From Burkholderiales bacterium (lineage in GTDB: Bacteria; Pseudomonadota; Gammaproteobacteria; Burkholderiales; WYBJ01), in assembly GCA_020848435.1 (NCBI GenBank), contig JADLAC010000009.1:1-64000 (forward strand): DNA of 64,000 bases, given 5' to 3'. The position numbers and the translations under genes are program-made. Shown here piece after piece: positions 44,401 through 52,495 of this stretch (the first letter of the stretch is position 1; the number at the start of each line of letters is the position of its first letter). Under the pieces are notes generated by a model. It did not search any database, had not been told where the DNA came from, and saw only the letters and a list, made by a program, of their open reading frames with translations.

Positions 44401-44965
44401 CGATCGCTACAAGGTCGCCGAGATCGAGGCTGCCGCCGATGCGGTGGTGTGGTGTTCGGATCGCGGCCCCGAGTTCGTCCCCGGCCGAGCCCAGGACGCA
44501 GCCTATGTCGGCAACATCGTCGAGGCGATGCACGCCTACGCCCGCGGCGCGCTCCGGGCGCAGCCGATAGCGCTGGCCGAAGTCGATCGCGTCATCGCCA
44601 TCGGGTCGGATGGCATGATGGCTGCCGTGGCCGCCGCCCGCCACGGCGTGCTCGCCCCTTATCTCAAGGCAGATCATCGCGCCATCGGCTCGATCAATTC
44701 GCCGATGCAATGCATGATGAAAGAGATCTGCGCCCAGTGTATCCAGCCGCAGCGCGATCCGGCATCGGGCCAGGTGAGCTACGTGTTCTCGTGCTTCAAC
44801 CAGGACCAGCCGCTCGAGCGGGTCGACTTCGATGCGCTGCGCGAACGGCTCGGCCAGAACTCGGTGCAGGAGAAACTGACCGCGCAGTGGATCGATCGCT
44901 GTTTGCGCCGCCTGGGCCTGCGTCCGCAGCCGAACGCGCTGTCCTTGAGCGCGGCCGGCGCCTGA
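41426..44965 (+). CDS. Single-chain iron-sulfur flavoprotein (GltD/NfnB-like fused to PyrK/NfnA-like)
   Basis: A 1179-residue protein. Residues 1-230 are not recognised. A GltD-type iron-sulfur region follows (Cys241, 244, 252, 281 and Cys321, 324, 328), then an FAD Rossmann motif VVGMGPAGF (385-393) and an NAD(P) site GGGLTAID (565-572). From about 840 comes a ferredoxin-reductase-like module (KPGQFYRL FAD site, then LLAGGGLGNAVLF) ending with Cys1096, 1102, 1105 and 1123, the spacing of the PyrK/NfnA [2Fe-2S] cluster. The domain order equals NfnB plus NfnA in one chain, so an NAD(H)/NADP(H)/ferredoxin electron-transfer role is plausible. Partners and substrate are unknown. Long anti-parallel frames opposite it are shadows. 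Confidence 0.82.
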   Translation: MLSLPHALSFEDLHAPEGLARLDAAFLASLCAASPELHSRLAAARAEPDTLSRKAEAALLIELSAFLESFVAELFGIQQALAALKSEHLRLDCLYTCKRQFVQRRAATRVKLQDVSALDGVALEGELAARFAEPFSELAFARHVTDWQGAEAEHVDDLKLALTYAGWALHTEAGRSRNRAGVLFKMPRKLDPIRLVPAVEEVRDGYKTFRLEHEHLRRRRGFELTDAGTDLVGALDQANYCIWCHEQGKDSCSQGLREKPATDGTPGAFKKTLFGVTLAGCPLEERISEFHKLKVEGQPVAALAMIVIDNPMTAATGHRICNDCMKACIYQKQDPVDIPQAETRTLKDVLALPWGFEIYSLLTRWNPLNLRAPYAKPASGRRALVVGMGPAGFTLAHYLLNEGHVVVGIDGLKIEPLASAISGVGENGERVPFRPIRDIAEVYEKLDERVMAGFGGVAEYGITVRWDKNFLKIVRLLLERRSRFSLHGGVRFGGTLDVASAFELGFDHIALCAGAGKPTLLDLPNGMARGVRTASDFLMALQLTGAAKNASIANMQLRLPVVVIGGGLTAIDTATEALAYYPVQVEKFLARYEALAEERGEAAVRAPWNDEEQAIADEFIAHARAIRAERALARKEYRPARIIELLHAWGGATIAYRRRLIDSPSYTLNHEEVEKALQEGVRFAEGLTPLAIELDRYGHAAAVRTVVQARTEEGRWEKVSEAILPAKAILVAAGTQPNTVLAREDASGIRLDGRYFQACDESGAPVSPERNAAKPRAVHVLMQRQADGRSMSFFGDMHPSYFGNVVKAMASARQGFSAVSRGMLARAAASRATDESFLGALNAALRPRVHKVVRLTHNIVEVIVHAPAAARAFKPGQFYRLQNYETLAMEVQGTRLAMEGLALTGAWVDARKGLVSTIVLEMGGSSDLCALLRPGEPVVLMGPTGTPTEIVGGETVLLAGGGLGNAVLFSIGQALRRAGSRVLYFAGYRQPGDRYKVAEIEAAADAVVWCSDRGPEFVPGRAQDAAYVGNIVEAMHAYARGALRAQPIALAEVDRVIAIGSDGMMAAVAAARHGVLAPYLKADHRAIGSINSPMQCMMKEICAQCIQPQRDPASGQVSYVFSCFNQDQPLERVDFDALRERLGQNSVQEKLTAQWIDRCLRRLGLRPQPNALSLSAAGA

Positions 44966-44977
44966 GCGGGTAGCGGC

Positions 44978-46189
44978 TCAACCGGCCACGAGCACCTCGG
45001 CGATCGCGCGCGCGACGTAATCGACGTTACGAGTGCTGAGCGAGGCGATGCAAATGCGCCCGCTTTCGACCGCATAGATCGCGTACTTCTCGCGCAATGC
45101 CTGCATCTGCGCCTTCGAAAGGCCGGAGTAGGAGAACATGCCGCGTTGCTTCAGCACGTAGCCGAGATCGAAATCGGCGCGCTGCGCGCGGATCTTCTCC
45201 ACCAGCATGCGGCGCATGAGCTTGATGCGATCGCGCATATCGCCGAGCTCGCGTTCCCACAAGGCGCGCAGCTCGGGATCGCTCAATATGGCCGCCGCGA
45301 TCTGGCCGCCGTGCGTGGGCGGATTCGAGTAGTTGGTGCGTATGACCCGCTTCAACTGGCTCAGCACCCGCGCTGCCTCGTCGCTGTTCTTCGTCACCAC
45401 CGAAAGCGCACCGATGCGTTCGCCGTAGAGCGAAAGCGACTTCGAGAACGAACCGGCGACGAACACCGCGGGACACGCCTCGGCGAAGCGACGCACCGCG
45501 TAGGCATCCTGGTCGAGACCGTCGCCGAAGCCTTGATAGGCGATGTCGAGGAAGGGTACCAATGCGCGCGCGTTGACGACTTCGATGACGCGCTCCCATT
45601 GCTCGGTGGTGAGATCGGCGCCGGTTGGATTGTGGCAGCAGGCGTGCAGGACCACGATGGAGCCGGCGCGCAGCGCGCTCAGGCCCGCCAGCATGGCATC
45701 GAAGCGGCAGCCGTGGGTGAGCGGATCGTAATAGGGGTAGGAATTGACCTTGAAGCCCGCATATTCGAACAGCGCCTGGTGATTCTCCCAGCTCGGGTCG
45801 CTGATCCAGACTTCGGCGCCGGGGTCGATCCGGCGCAGGAGATCCGCGCCGACCTTGAGTGCACCGGTGCCGCCCAGGCTTTGAATCGTCACCGCGCGCT
45901 TGCCCTTGACCGCGTCATGGCCGGCGCCGAGGAGCAGCTCCTGCGCGATGTGGTCGAAAGCGGCGATACCGTCGATCGGGAGATAACCGCGCGGGCGGCT
46001 CTGCCCGGCAAGCGTGGCCTCGGCACGACGCACGCATTCGAGCACGGGGACTTTGCCGGTGTCGTCGACATAGACTCCCTGGCCAAGATTGACTTTGTTC
46101 GGATTGGTATCGGCATTGAACGCCTCGGTTACGCCCAGAATGGGATCTCGCGGCGCCAGTTCGACGGCAGCTAGCAGGGAAGAGCTCAT
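44978..46189 (-). CDS. tyrB: Aromatic/aspartate aminotransferase (class I)
   Basis: A 403-residue PLP-dependent aminotransferase. The PLP lysine is Lys250 in GSFSKSLSLYGERIG; HNPTGADLT and the substrate-carboxylate arginine near the C-terminus fit the TyrB/AspC subgroup Ia. It would transaminate tyrosine, phenylalanine and possibly aspartate with 2-oxoglutarate. The pair tyrB/uvrB in divergent orientation is common in betaproteobacteria. It converges with the flavoprotein gene, 12 bases apart. Confidence 0.93.
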   Translation of the reverse strand: MSSSLLAAVELAPRDPILGVTEAFNADTNPNKVNLGQGVYVDDTGKVPVLECVRRAEATLAGQSRPRGYLPIDGIAAFDHIAQELLLGAGHDAVKGKRAVTIQSLGGTGALKVGADLLRRIDPGAEVWISDPSWENHQALFEYAGFKVNSYPYYDPLTHGCRFDAMLAGLSALRAGSIVVLHACCHNPTGADLTTEQWERVIEVVNARALVPFLDIAYQGFGDGLDQDAYAVRRFAEACPAVFVAGSFSKSLSLYGERIGALSVVTKNSDEAARVLSQLKRVIRTNYSNPPTHGGQIAAAILSDPELRALWERELGDMRDRIKLMRRMLVEKIRAQRADFDLGYVLKQRGMFSYSGLSKAQMQALREKYAIYAVESGRICIASLSTRNVDYVARAIAEVLVAG

Positions 46190-46338
46190 GATGAGGGGGC
46201 CTTGGAACGCACGGATGATGATGGAGGTCGATGGACTTCCGATGCCGCGAATTCTACCTGCCGCCTCGGGCGCTGGAAATCACGTCGCGATGAAACGATG
46301 CTATGAGACAATCGACCCCGACCAGGCAAGGGCTTCGC

Positions 46339-48399
46339 ATGGGCGTACCCGCAGCTAACCCGATCGGCTCCGCGGCGGAGCCGATCGTACAAACCTTCCC
46401 CGGCAGTCCGTATCGGCTGCACCAGTCGTTCCAGCCGGCCGGCGACCAGCCGGAGGCGATCGAGAAGCTCACCGCCGGCGTGCACGAAGGCCTGCGCTTC
46501 CAGACCCTGCTCGGGGTGACGGGCTCGGGCAAGACCTACACGATGGCGAACGTGATCGCCCGCCTGGGGTGTCCGGCCATCATCATGGCGCCGAACAAGA
46601 CGCTCGCGGCCCAGCTCTATTCCGAAATGCGCGAGTTCTTCCCGCAAAACGCGATCGAGTACTTCGTCTCCTACTACGACTACTACCAGCCTGAGGCATA
46701 CGTACCGTCGCGCGACCTCTACATCGAGAAGGACTCGAGTATCAACGAGCATATCGAGCAGATGCGCCTGTCGGCGACCAAGTCGCTGCTGGAGCGGGCC
46801 GATGCCATCATCGTGGCCACGGTCTCCGCGATCTACGGTATCGGCGATCCGGTCGATTATCACGGCATGATCCTGCACTTGCGCGAGCGCGAGAAGGTCG
46901 AGCAGCGCGCCATCATCAAGCGTCTCGCCGACATGCAATACCAGCGTAACGAAGCCGACTTCCGTCGCGGCACATTCCGCGTGCGCGGCGACGTGATCGA
47001 CGTCTATCCGGCGGAAAGCGCCGAGCAGGCGCTGCGGATCAGCCTGTTCGACGACGAGGTCGAGATGCTGACCTTGTTCGATCCGCTGACCGGCCAGATC
47101 CTGCACCGGGTCGGACGCTACACCGTATATCCGTCCAGTCACTACGTGACGCCGCGCGCGACCACGTTGCGCGCAATCGAGGCGATCAAGGCCGAGCTGG
47201 CGCAGAGGCTGGCGTTCTACCAGGGTGAGGGACGATTGCTGGAAGCGCAACGCCTCGAGCAGCGCACCCGGTTCGATCTCGAGATGCTCAACGAGATGGG
47301 ATTCTGCAAAGGGATCGAAAACTACTCGCGCCACCTGAGCGGACGCCAGCCTGGGGAGCCGCCGCCGACGCTGATCGATTATCTGCCCCCCGAGACGCTG
47401 ATGTTCATCGACGAGAGCCATGTCACCATACCGCAGCTCGGCGGCATGTACCGCGGCGACCGCTCGCGCAAGGAAACGCTGGTCGAGTACGGCTTCAGGC
47501 TGCCGAGCGCGGTCGATAATCGGCCGCTGCGTTTCGACGAGTTCGAGGACAAGATGCTGCGCACGATATTCGTCTCCGCCACCCCGGGCGATTACGAGCG
47601 CCAGCGCCAGGGGCGCATCGTGGAGCAGGTGGTGCGGCCCACTGGTTTGGTCGACCCGGTGATCGAGGTGCGCCCGGCCGCGACCCAGGTCGACGACCTC
47701 ATGTCCGAGATCCGGCTGCGCATCGTACGCTCGGAACGGGTGCTGGTCACCACGCTCACCAAGCGCATGGCCGAAGACCTGACGGAATACTTGTCGGATC
47801 ACGCCATTCGCGTCAGGTACCTGCATTCCGACATCGACACCGTGGAGCGAGTCGAGATCATCCGCGACTTGCGCCTGGGCGAGTTCGACGTGCTGGTCGG
47901 AATCAACCTGCTGCGCGAGGGGCTCGACATACCGGAGGTATCGCTGGTCGCGATCCTCGATGCCGACAAGGAAGGGTTCCTGCGCTCGACGCGCTCCTTG
48001 ATTCAGACCATCGGTCGCGCCGCCCGCCACATCAACGGCACCACCATCATGTACGCGGACGTGGTGACCGACTCGATGCGCCAGGCCATCGACGAAACCG
48101 AGCGCCGCCGCGCCAAGCAGACGGCATTCAACCGCACCCACGGCATCGTGCCGCGCGGCGTCAGCAAGCGCGTGAAGGACATCATCGAGGGCGTGTACGA
48201 CTCCGGCGACGGACCGCAGTGGCGCGCGGCCCAAGCGGGCAAGAGCTACGACGCCATGGGCGAAAAGGACCTGACGCGCGAAGTGAAGAAGGTCGAGAAG
48301 GAGATGCTCGAGGCTGCCCGGCAGCTCGAGTTCGAGCGCGCCGCCGAGCTGAGGAATCGCTTGTCGCAGTTGAAAAGCCGACTGTTCAAGGGGCCATGA
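46339..48399 (+). CDS. uvrB: Excinuclease ABC subunit B
   Basis: A 686-residue helicase-like repair protein. I chose the ATG at 46339, 6 bases after AAGGG, over the ATG at 46303. Motifs: Walker A GVTGSGKT (about 58-65), the damage-probing beta hairpin [26 protein letters not shown] and QTIGRAARH, and a C-terminal UVR domain ([20 protein letters not shown]) for UvrC. No LexA-type box was found upstream. In relatives uvrB is followed directly by a low-molecular-weight phosphatase gene; here about 8.9 kb of accessory DNA intervenes. Confidence 0.97.
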   Translation: MGVPAANPIGSAAEPIVQTFPGSPYRLHQSFQPAGDQPEAIEKLTAGVHEGLRFQTLLGVTGSGKTYTMANVIARLGCPAIIMAPNKTLAAQLYSEMREFFPQNAIEYFVSYYDYYQPEAYVPSRDLYIEKDSSINEHIEQMRLSATKSLLERADAIIVATVSAIYGIGDPVDYHGMILHLREREKVEQRAIIKRLADMQYQRNEADFRRGTFRVRGDVIDVYPAESAEQALRISLFDDEVEMLTLFDPLTGQILHRVGRYTVYPSSHYVTPRATTLRAIEAIKAELAQRLAFYQGEGRLLEAQRLEQRTRFDLEMLNEMGFCKGIENYSRHLSGRQPGEPPPTLIDYLPPETLMFIDESHVTIPQLGGMYRGDRSRKETLVEYGFRLPSAVDNRPLRFDEFEDKMLRTIFVSATPGDYERQRQGRIVEQVVRPTGLVDPVIEVRPAATQVDDLMSEIRLRIVRSERVLVTTLTKRMAEDLTEYLSDHAIRVRYLHSDIDTVERVEIIRDLRLGEFDVLVGINLLREGLDIPEVSLVAILDADKEGFLRSTRSLIQTIGRAARHINGTTIMYADVVTDSMRQAIDETERRRAKQTAFNRTHGIVPRGVSKRVKDIIEGVYDSGDGPQWRAAQAGKSYDAMGEKDLTREVKKVEKEMLEAARQLEFERAAELRNRLSQLKSRLFKGP

Positions 48400-48796
48400 T
48401 CGGCTCGTTCATCCGTAACGTGCTGGCACGGGCAAGCGGGGCGGGTGATCCCGAGCCGCGCTGCAGCGTGCTTTTTCGTCTGCGCGGCCAGCAGACGGCA
48501 AGCCCAAGTGGATGCATTTTCTCTACGAATAATCATGGCACTACGGAATTGCTGCGACGCCGTATCAAAAAGAATCCAAAAACTTTCAACAGCGGCATCC
48601 CAATGGGGCGGGCAGTTTTCGGGTTGAACCGTAGTCATGCCCAGGACTGCCGGACCATTCGGTGCGGTACGATCGGTTCCCTCCACCAGGGAGGTAAGCC
48701 TCCCGCCCGTACTTTCCGGCTCGAATTCTCGTTTGCGCGAACGTAAACACAGACCCCATCGGCTATGGTAGGTGCCCGGTGACAGATGGCCATCTG
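48400..48796. other. Island left end, no confident gene
   Basis: About 400 bases after uvrB with lower GC than the flanks. Open frames exist on both strands (a plus frame from 48397 to 48746, and a minus frame crossing to 48995) but neither has a recognisable domain or good ribosome binding site. A short stem GGGAGG-TAAG-CCTCCC lies at 48689-48704. Most likely decayed mobile DNA. Confidence 0.4.
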
Positions 48797-48801
48797 TCAC
48801 C
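48778..48801. repeat. 24-bp perfect palindrome
   Basis: The half GGTGACAGATGG is followed at once by its exact reverse complement CCATCTGTCACC, with no loop. It overlaps the stop of the small minus-strand ORF at 48797-49027. No U-run follows on either strand, so it is more likely a protein-binding site or a cruciform than an intrinsic terminator. Confidence 0.7.
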
Positions 48802-49027
48802 TTGGCAAATTCGCCATAAGGTACCTTTTGGCGAAACGAGATGCGCCCGGTGTGGTAGGCGCTCGGCGCGTTTGGCGGCCCGCCTTCTGGTTCGGCCTCA
48901 GTGTTCGGCTTGACTTGGGTCGTAGGTGCATCTCGCCTCTCGTGCCGCCCGGCAGATCGGATAGGGTGATGATTGTCCGCGCGCTGGACTTGCATCCGGG
49001 TTTCGTCCTACGATTGGCCGTAGCCAT
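48797..49027 (-). CDS. Small ORF with perfect Shine-Dalgarno, unknown function
   Basis: A 76-residue, Arg/Thr/Pro-rich ORF. The eight bases AAGGAGGT (minus strand, 49034-49041) are fully complementary to the 16S rRNA tail and end 6 bases before the ATG, the strongest ribosome binding site in this region. They lie in a small hairpin (CAACCT/AGGTTG, 49032-49049). The protein is not recognised. Residues 22-28 read LSDLPGG, which resembles a double-glycine leader end, but this may be chance. It follows the HigBA pair on the same strand by about 100 bases. Confidence 0.35.
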   Translation of the reverse strand: MATANRRTKPGCKSSARTIITLSDLPGGTRGEMHLRPKSSRTLRPNQKAGRQTRRAPTTPGASRFAKRYLMANLPR

Positions 49028-49031
49028 GATG

Positions 49032-49049
49032 CAACCTCCTTACAGGTTG
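49032..49049 (-). promoter_or_regulatory. Hairpin overlapping a perfect Shine-Dalgarno
   Basis: On the minus strand CAACCT, loop GTAAGG and AGGTTG form a 6-bp stem; the AAGGAGGT ribosome binding site of the small ORF spans the loop and the 3' arm. It could reduce translation until opened. Confidence 0.4.
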
Positions 49050-49129
49050 TGTTGCGGTTAGGCGGGCTTGGTGTTGGCGCACCTTGCTCGCCGTTCCCGG
49101 TGAACCGCACCGGGCGACGGTGGTACTCG

Positions 49130-49495
49130 TTACGCGGCAGCCTTCCTCGCGCTGCGCTCAGATGATCGTGCGGATCGAGACCTAGCGCGCGATGGGGCGG
49201 CCGCGCTGAACGCTGCCAGCACGGCCCGCGGCTGCTTCGCCGCCACCAACAGCAGCGCTCTTGCCGGTCCTTGCGGCTCACGCCGCTGCTGCTCCCAGCC
49301 GCGAAGCGTCCCAAGGCTAACGCCAAGGAAGCCCGCGAAGCTTTCCTGCGACAGGTTGAGCGAGTCGCGGATGTCTTTCACGTCAGCCGCCTTCGGCAGG
49401 TTCAATTCAGTGGTCCGAAGGGCCTTCTTCCCCTGCTTCCATTCGGCGATCTCTTCAAGACCTCTCAGAATCTCTTTCCCAATGTCTCGCTTCAT
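49130..49495 (-). CDS. higA: HigA-type antitoxin, XRE helix-turn-helix
   Basis: A 121-residue protein with a Cro/CI-type helix-turn-helix in the middle (IRDSLNLSQESFAGFLGV and LRGWEQQRREPQGPA) and a basic, Ala/Ser/Arg-rich tail. It fits the NadS/HigA-2 group of antitoxins, which bind both toxin and operator. Its ATG overlaps the toxin stop by 4 bases, so the pair is co-translated in toxin-first order, as in HigBA systems. Confidence 0.88.
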   Translation of the reverse strand: MKRDIGKEILRGLEEIAEWKQGKKALRTTELNLPKAADVKDIRDSLNLSQESFAGFLGVSLGTLRGWEQQRREPQGPARALLLVAAKQPRAVLAAFSAAAPSRARSRSARSSERSARKAAA

Positions 49496-49806
49496 ATCAT
49501 CTGCTCCAATTGCTTGGCGATGCGTCTCAATGTCTCAGCATCGATGTTGCCCCGCTCGCTCTTCCCATAGATGGTCAGCAGGTAAACATGCTCGGGCGCC
49601 TTGGCCCAAAAGTAGATCACTCGCACGCCGCCCGACTTCCCCTTGCCCTTCGCTGCCCATCGTACCTTCCGAATGCCGCCAGAACCTCGAATGAGCACGC
49701 CAGCATCGGGATGCTCAATCAGATAGCTTTGGAGAGCCCGATACTCTTCATCGGACAGCCACTTCGGCAATTCGGACGTGAAGAGCGATGTTTCGATAAA
49801 GAGCAT
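49492..49806 (-). CDS. higB: HigB/RelE-type mRNA interferase toxin
   Basis: A 104-residue RelE-fold toxin from the ATG at 49806 (the frame is open to 49857). It starts LFIETSLFTSELPKWL, then LIRGSGGIRKVRWAAKGKGKSGGVRVIYFWA in its parts GSGGIRKVRW and GGVRVIYFW, and YLLTIYGKSER near the end, all typical of HigB-2 toxins that cut mRNA on the ribosome. The -10 box ends only 5 bases before this ATG, so the transcript would be leaderless or nearly so. Alternative: translation from the ATG at 49857, which would need another promoter. Confidence 0.88.
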   Translation of the reverse strand: MLFIETSLFTSELPKWLSDEEYRALQSYLIEHPDAGVLIRGSGGIRKVRWAAKGKGKSGGVRVIYFWAKAPEHVYLLTIYGKSERGNIDAETLRRIAKQLEQMI

Positions 49807-49811
49807 GTGGC

Positions 49812-49841
49812 ATTGTATGTCAATGACGCGCTCCACGTCAA
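49812..49841 (-). promoter_or_regulatory. Promoter of the higBA operon
   Basis: On the minus strand TTGACG (49836-49841), an 18-base spacer and TACAAT (49812-49817): 5 of 6 matches to each consensus element. The predicted start point falls on the toxin ATG at 49806. Confidence 0.7.
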
Positions 49842-49861
49842 GCACATTATGCGTCATTGAC
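49819..49861. promoter_or_regulatory. Operator: 11-bp inverted repeat around the higBA promoter
   Basis: GTCAATGACGC (49819-49829) and GCGTCATTGAC (49851-49861) are exact reverse complements. The first arm lies in the promoter spacer, the second just upstream of the -35. A further CGTCA half site is at 49836. This is the expected place for autoregulation by antitoxin or toxin-antitoxin complex. Confidence 0.65.
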
Positions 49862-49975
49862 GCACTACTTTTGCGGGTCCATCCTTCTGCGTTCTGGCCG
49901 GAAGACTCACGACGTTGGACGTTGACTTGTGCCCGAACCCAGGCAGCATCGCCCGAACGGCATTCGACAAGGTGG
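49861..49975 (+). pseudogene. Left fragment of the phage gene split by the IS21 element (tentative)
   Basis: Downstream of a TGA at 49858-49860 one frame is open to the IS boundary and ends Ile-Ala-Arg-Thr-Ala-Phe-Asp-Lys-Val. When the IS and one copy of the target duplication are removed, it continues in frame into the large phage ORF at 53278 (Phe-Asp-Lys-Val-Glu-Ala-Val). No start codon or recognisable domain is here, so the N-terminal part of the phage gene is missing, perhaps lost when the TA region was joined to it. Confidence 0.4.
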
Positions 49976-50053
49976 TATTGTTAGTGGTCGCGTAAATCCG
50001 CGGATATTTGCCGCGGAGTGATATGCGGGTGTGTCCGGTGGTGGTGCCTTGGA

Positions 50054-50254
50054 TCAGAACGGCGGGTCGTCACTGGCTACGCGGATGGAAGCCGGCTCGG
50101 ATCGGAGCTCTTCGCGCAGTGCGTGCTGAATGGCCGGGCCGTAGGCTGCCCAGAGCTGATCGCGCAGCAGTTCGATGATCTCGAAGACGGCCAGCGCCTG
50201 CGCTGGGGTCCAGTGCGTAGGCAGGTCGATGCCGCGTGGATCGGCAGCGGTCAC
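50054..50254 (-). CDS. Short accessory ORF of the IS21 element
   Basis: A 66-residue ORF that overlaps the istB stop by 4 bases. It contains THWTPAQALAVFEIIELLRDQLWAAYG in parts TPAQALAVFEIIE and LRDQLWAAYGP, a helical segment that I associate with short ORFs found after istB in several IS21-family elements. Function unknown; it may be a co-factor of transposition. Confidence 0.65.
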   Translation of the reverse strand: MTAADPRGIDLPTHWTPAQALAVFEIIELLRDQLWAAYGPAIQHALREELRSEPASIRVASDDPPF

Positions 50255-51009
50255 GACGGTTTACGCTTGCGGCGAAGTGCGCGTTGCGCGGCGCGCGCCT
50301 GCGCCTCCTTCAGACGATAGGACTTGCCCTCGATGGCGATGACCTCGGCGTTGTGGGTGAGCCGATCGACCAGGGAGACGACGCAGGCGGCATTGGGGAA
50401 GACCTCGTGCCACTGGGCGAATGCGCGGTTGGTGGTAATGAGCGTGCTCTTCTTCTCGTAGCGCCGATTGGTCAGTTCGAACAGCAGATCGGCATGGCGG
50501 TTGGAGTAAGAGAGGTAGCCGACCTCATCGATGCACAGCAGATCGAATCCGGCGTAGTGGCGAAGCCGCCGGCTCAGTGCCGAGGCGCTGTCGATGGCGG
50601 CCAGATCGCCGAGCAGAGTGCCGGCGCTGGCGAACAAGACGGTGTGCCCGCCGATCAATGCCTGGTAGGCGAGATTGCGCGCGAGCGTGGACTTGCCCAC
50701 GCCATTGGGGCCGAAGAGGATCACGTTGGCGGCTTCGGCCATAAACTCCAGCCCCATGAGCTCCTCGATCGCCTGGCGGTCGCAGCGTGTGGGCCAAGTC
50801 CAGTCGAAGTCGACCAGGGGCTTGAAGTTGCCGATGCTGGCGCGGCGCACACGCCGCTCCATGCTGCGCCGGGCACGCTCGGCCTCCTCCCAGTCGAGCA
50901 GTTGCGCCACCCAGGGCGCATTGAGGACCTGCGCCCAGTGAGCGAGCAGGCCGTTCAAGCGCAGCGCCTGGGCGCGCGCCCGCAGATCAGTCGGGCTGGG
51001 GGTCGTCAT
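50251..51009 (-). CDS. istB: IS21-family helper ATPase IstB
   Basis: A 252-residue AAA+ ATPase from the ATG at 51009 (open further upstream within istA). Walker A GPNGVGKSTLA, Walker B LLCIDEVGYL, and the conserved start LRLNGLLAHW identify it. IstB assembles on target DNA and directs the IstA transposase. It overlaps istA by 23 bases and the short ORF by 4. Confidence 0.93.
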   Translation of the reverse strand: MTTPSPTDLRARAQALRLNGLLAHWAQVLNAPWVAQLLDWEEAERARRSMERRVRRASIGNFKPLVDFDWTWPTRCDRQAIEELMGLEFMAEAANVILFGPNGVGKSTLARNLAYQALIGGHTVLFASAGTLLGDLAAIDSASALSRRLRHYAGFDLLCIDEVGYLSYSNRHADLLFELTNRRYEKKSTLITTNRAFAQWHEVFPNAACVVSLVDRLTHNAEVIAIEGKSYRLKEAQARAAQRALRRKRKPS

Positions 51010-52495
51010 CGGGGTGCTCCGTGAGCTGGTCATAGGTGTCGAGCGGGTGCGGGGTGACGAGGACGTCACGGCGCTGCACGTGCTCGGGCAGGCTCACCAC
51101 GGTGGCGGGCGGCTGGCCGCGCTGCTCGCGCTGGCGCTCCAGCGCCAGGCGCACGGCATTGGGGTGAGGCACATCGCGCTCGAGCGCTTCGCCGACGGCC
51201 GCGTGCAACTCGGTCACGGTGCAGCGTTGGCGCACTCGCTGCAGGGCGGCGACGATCGAACCGAGGTTGTAGCCGCGCGCGGCAGCGCGCACGAGCAGCT
51301 CCTGGATCGGGGGTACGGCGCGGATCAGTTCGTCGGTGACGCGGTGCTGGCGGGCGGCACGCTTGTGCTCGATGAGAGCCTGCAGGTGTGCGGGGTCCTC
51401 GATCTGCGCGCCGCGATCGTAGCTGCGCACGTGCTCGGCGAGCACCGTGACGCCCTCGACGATGCGCACCCGCTCGGTGTCGGCGAGCACGCTAAGCGTG
51501 CGGCGCACGTGGGTGTGGGGGACCGAGTAGTCGTTCAGGTCGAAGCGGGCGTAGGGCGTTTTGCCCACGCGCACCTCGAGGCGCTCGTGGCGATCGAACG
51601 CATCCGCGGGCAACGGCAACAACAGCGGCTGCTCCTGCGCGAAGGCTGCCGCGACGCTCAGCGTTGAGTCCTCCGGACACGCCCGCTCGGCGGCGGCGCC
51701 GGCGCACCACGCCTGCGCCTGCGCGTTCAGGTCCGCCAAGTCGATGAAGCTTCGTGCGGCGAAGAAGGCTTCGCGTGCGTAGCCGATCGCACGCTCCACG
51801 CGCCCCTTTTGATTGCCGCGCGCTGGGGCGACCGGTCGCGGTTCGTAGCGATAGTGCCCAGCGAAGGCCAGCAGCCGCGGATGGAAGCGGATCGCATCGG
51901 CGTGGCGCTCGAGCACGGCACTCTTCAGGTTGTCGTAGAGCAGCACTCTGGCGACTCCGCCGAAGGCGCTGAATGCCCCGATGTGCCCCTCCAGGAAACT
52001 CGCCATGCGCGCATCGAGGAAGAAGCGCAGATACATCGCCCGCGAGTACGAGAGCACCATCACGAAGCCCATCAGCGCCCGGCGCGCGCGCCCGATCCTC
52101 AGGTGCCCGAAGTGCGCCCAGTCGACTTGCGCCTGTTCCGCGGGCAAGCTCCGAAGCCGCAGATACGCCTCGGCCGCCGGGCGCGGGCGCAGCAGCGCCA
52201 CCCGGTGGCGGAAGTGACTTGTGCTGCCGCGGTAACCGCGTTCGCGAACCATCGCGTACAAACGGCTCGCGGTCAGCGTCGGGAAGCGCTCGAGCGTGTC
52301 GCGGATGAACACCACATACGGATCGACGGCCGAGACACGCGCGGGCGCCCCGAGGCGCGGCAACCCCGCCTGCGCGAGCACCCGCTGCACCGTGCTGTGA
52401 TGCACACGCAACTGCTGGGCAATCGTGTTGATGCGCCACTTCTCGACGTGGTAATAGCGCAGGATCTGTGCTTCCAGTTCAGGGGGGATACTCAT
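50987..52495 (-). CDS. istA: IS21-family transposase IstA
   Basis: A 502-residue DDE transposase from the ATG at 52495; upstream sequence in the same frame belongs to the zinc ORF region. N-terminal helix-turn-helix (INTIAQQLRVHHSTVQRVL), catalytic acids in AQVDWAHFG (Asp), LLYDNLKSAV (Asp) and GNQKGRVERAIGYARE (Glu), then a beta-barrel domain. Intact as far as can be seen, so the element may be active or recently inserted. Confidence 0.94.
   Translation of the reverse strand: MSIPPELEAQILRYYHVEKWRINTIAQQLRVHHSTVQRVLAQAGLPRLGAPARVSAVDPYVVFIRDTLERFPTLTASRLYAMVRERGYRGSTSHFRHRVALLRPRPAAEAYLRLRSLPAEQAQVDWAHFGHLRIGRARRALMGFVMVLSYSRAMYLRFFLDARMASFLEGHIGAFSAFGGVARVLLYDNLKSAVLERHADAIRFHPRLLAFAGHYRYEPRPVAPARGNQKGRVERAIGYAREAFFAARSFIDLADLNAQAQAWCAGAAAERACPEDSTLSVAAAFAQEQPLLLPLPADAFDRHERLEVRVGKTPYARFDLNDYSVPHTHVRRTLSVLADTERVRIVEGVTVLAEHVRSYDRGAQIEDPAHLQALIEHKRAARQHRVTDELIRAVPPIQELLVRAAARGYNLGSIVAALQRVRQRCTVTELHAAVGEALERDVPHPNAVRLALERQREQRGQPPATVVSLPEHVQRRDVLVTPHPLDTYDQLTEHPDDDPQPD

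Noticed and set aside
46186..48234. 682-codon minus-strand frame opposite uvrB
   Set aside because: Antisense shadow of a fully recognisable uvrB.
48246..48995. 249-codon minus-strand frame across the uvrB end and the island start
   Set aside because: Its C-terminal part is antisense to uvrB and no start has a ribosome binding site; the rest is unrecognised.
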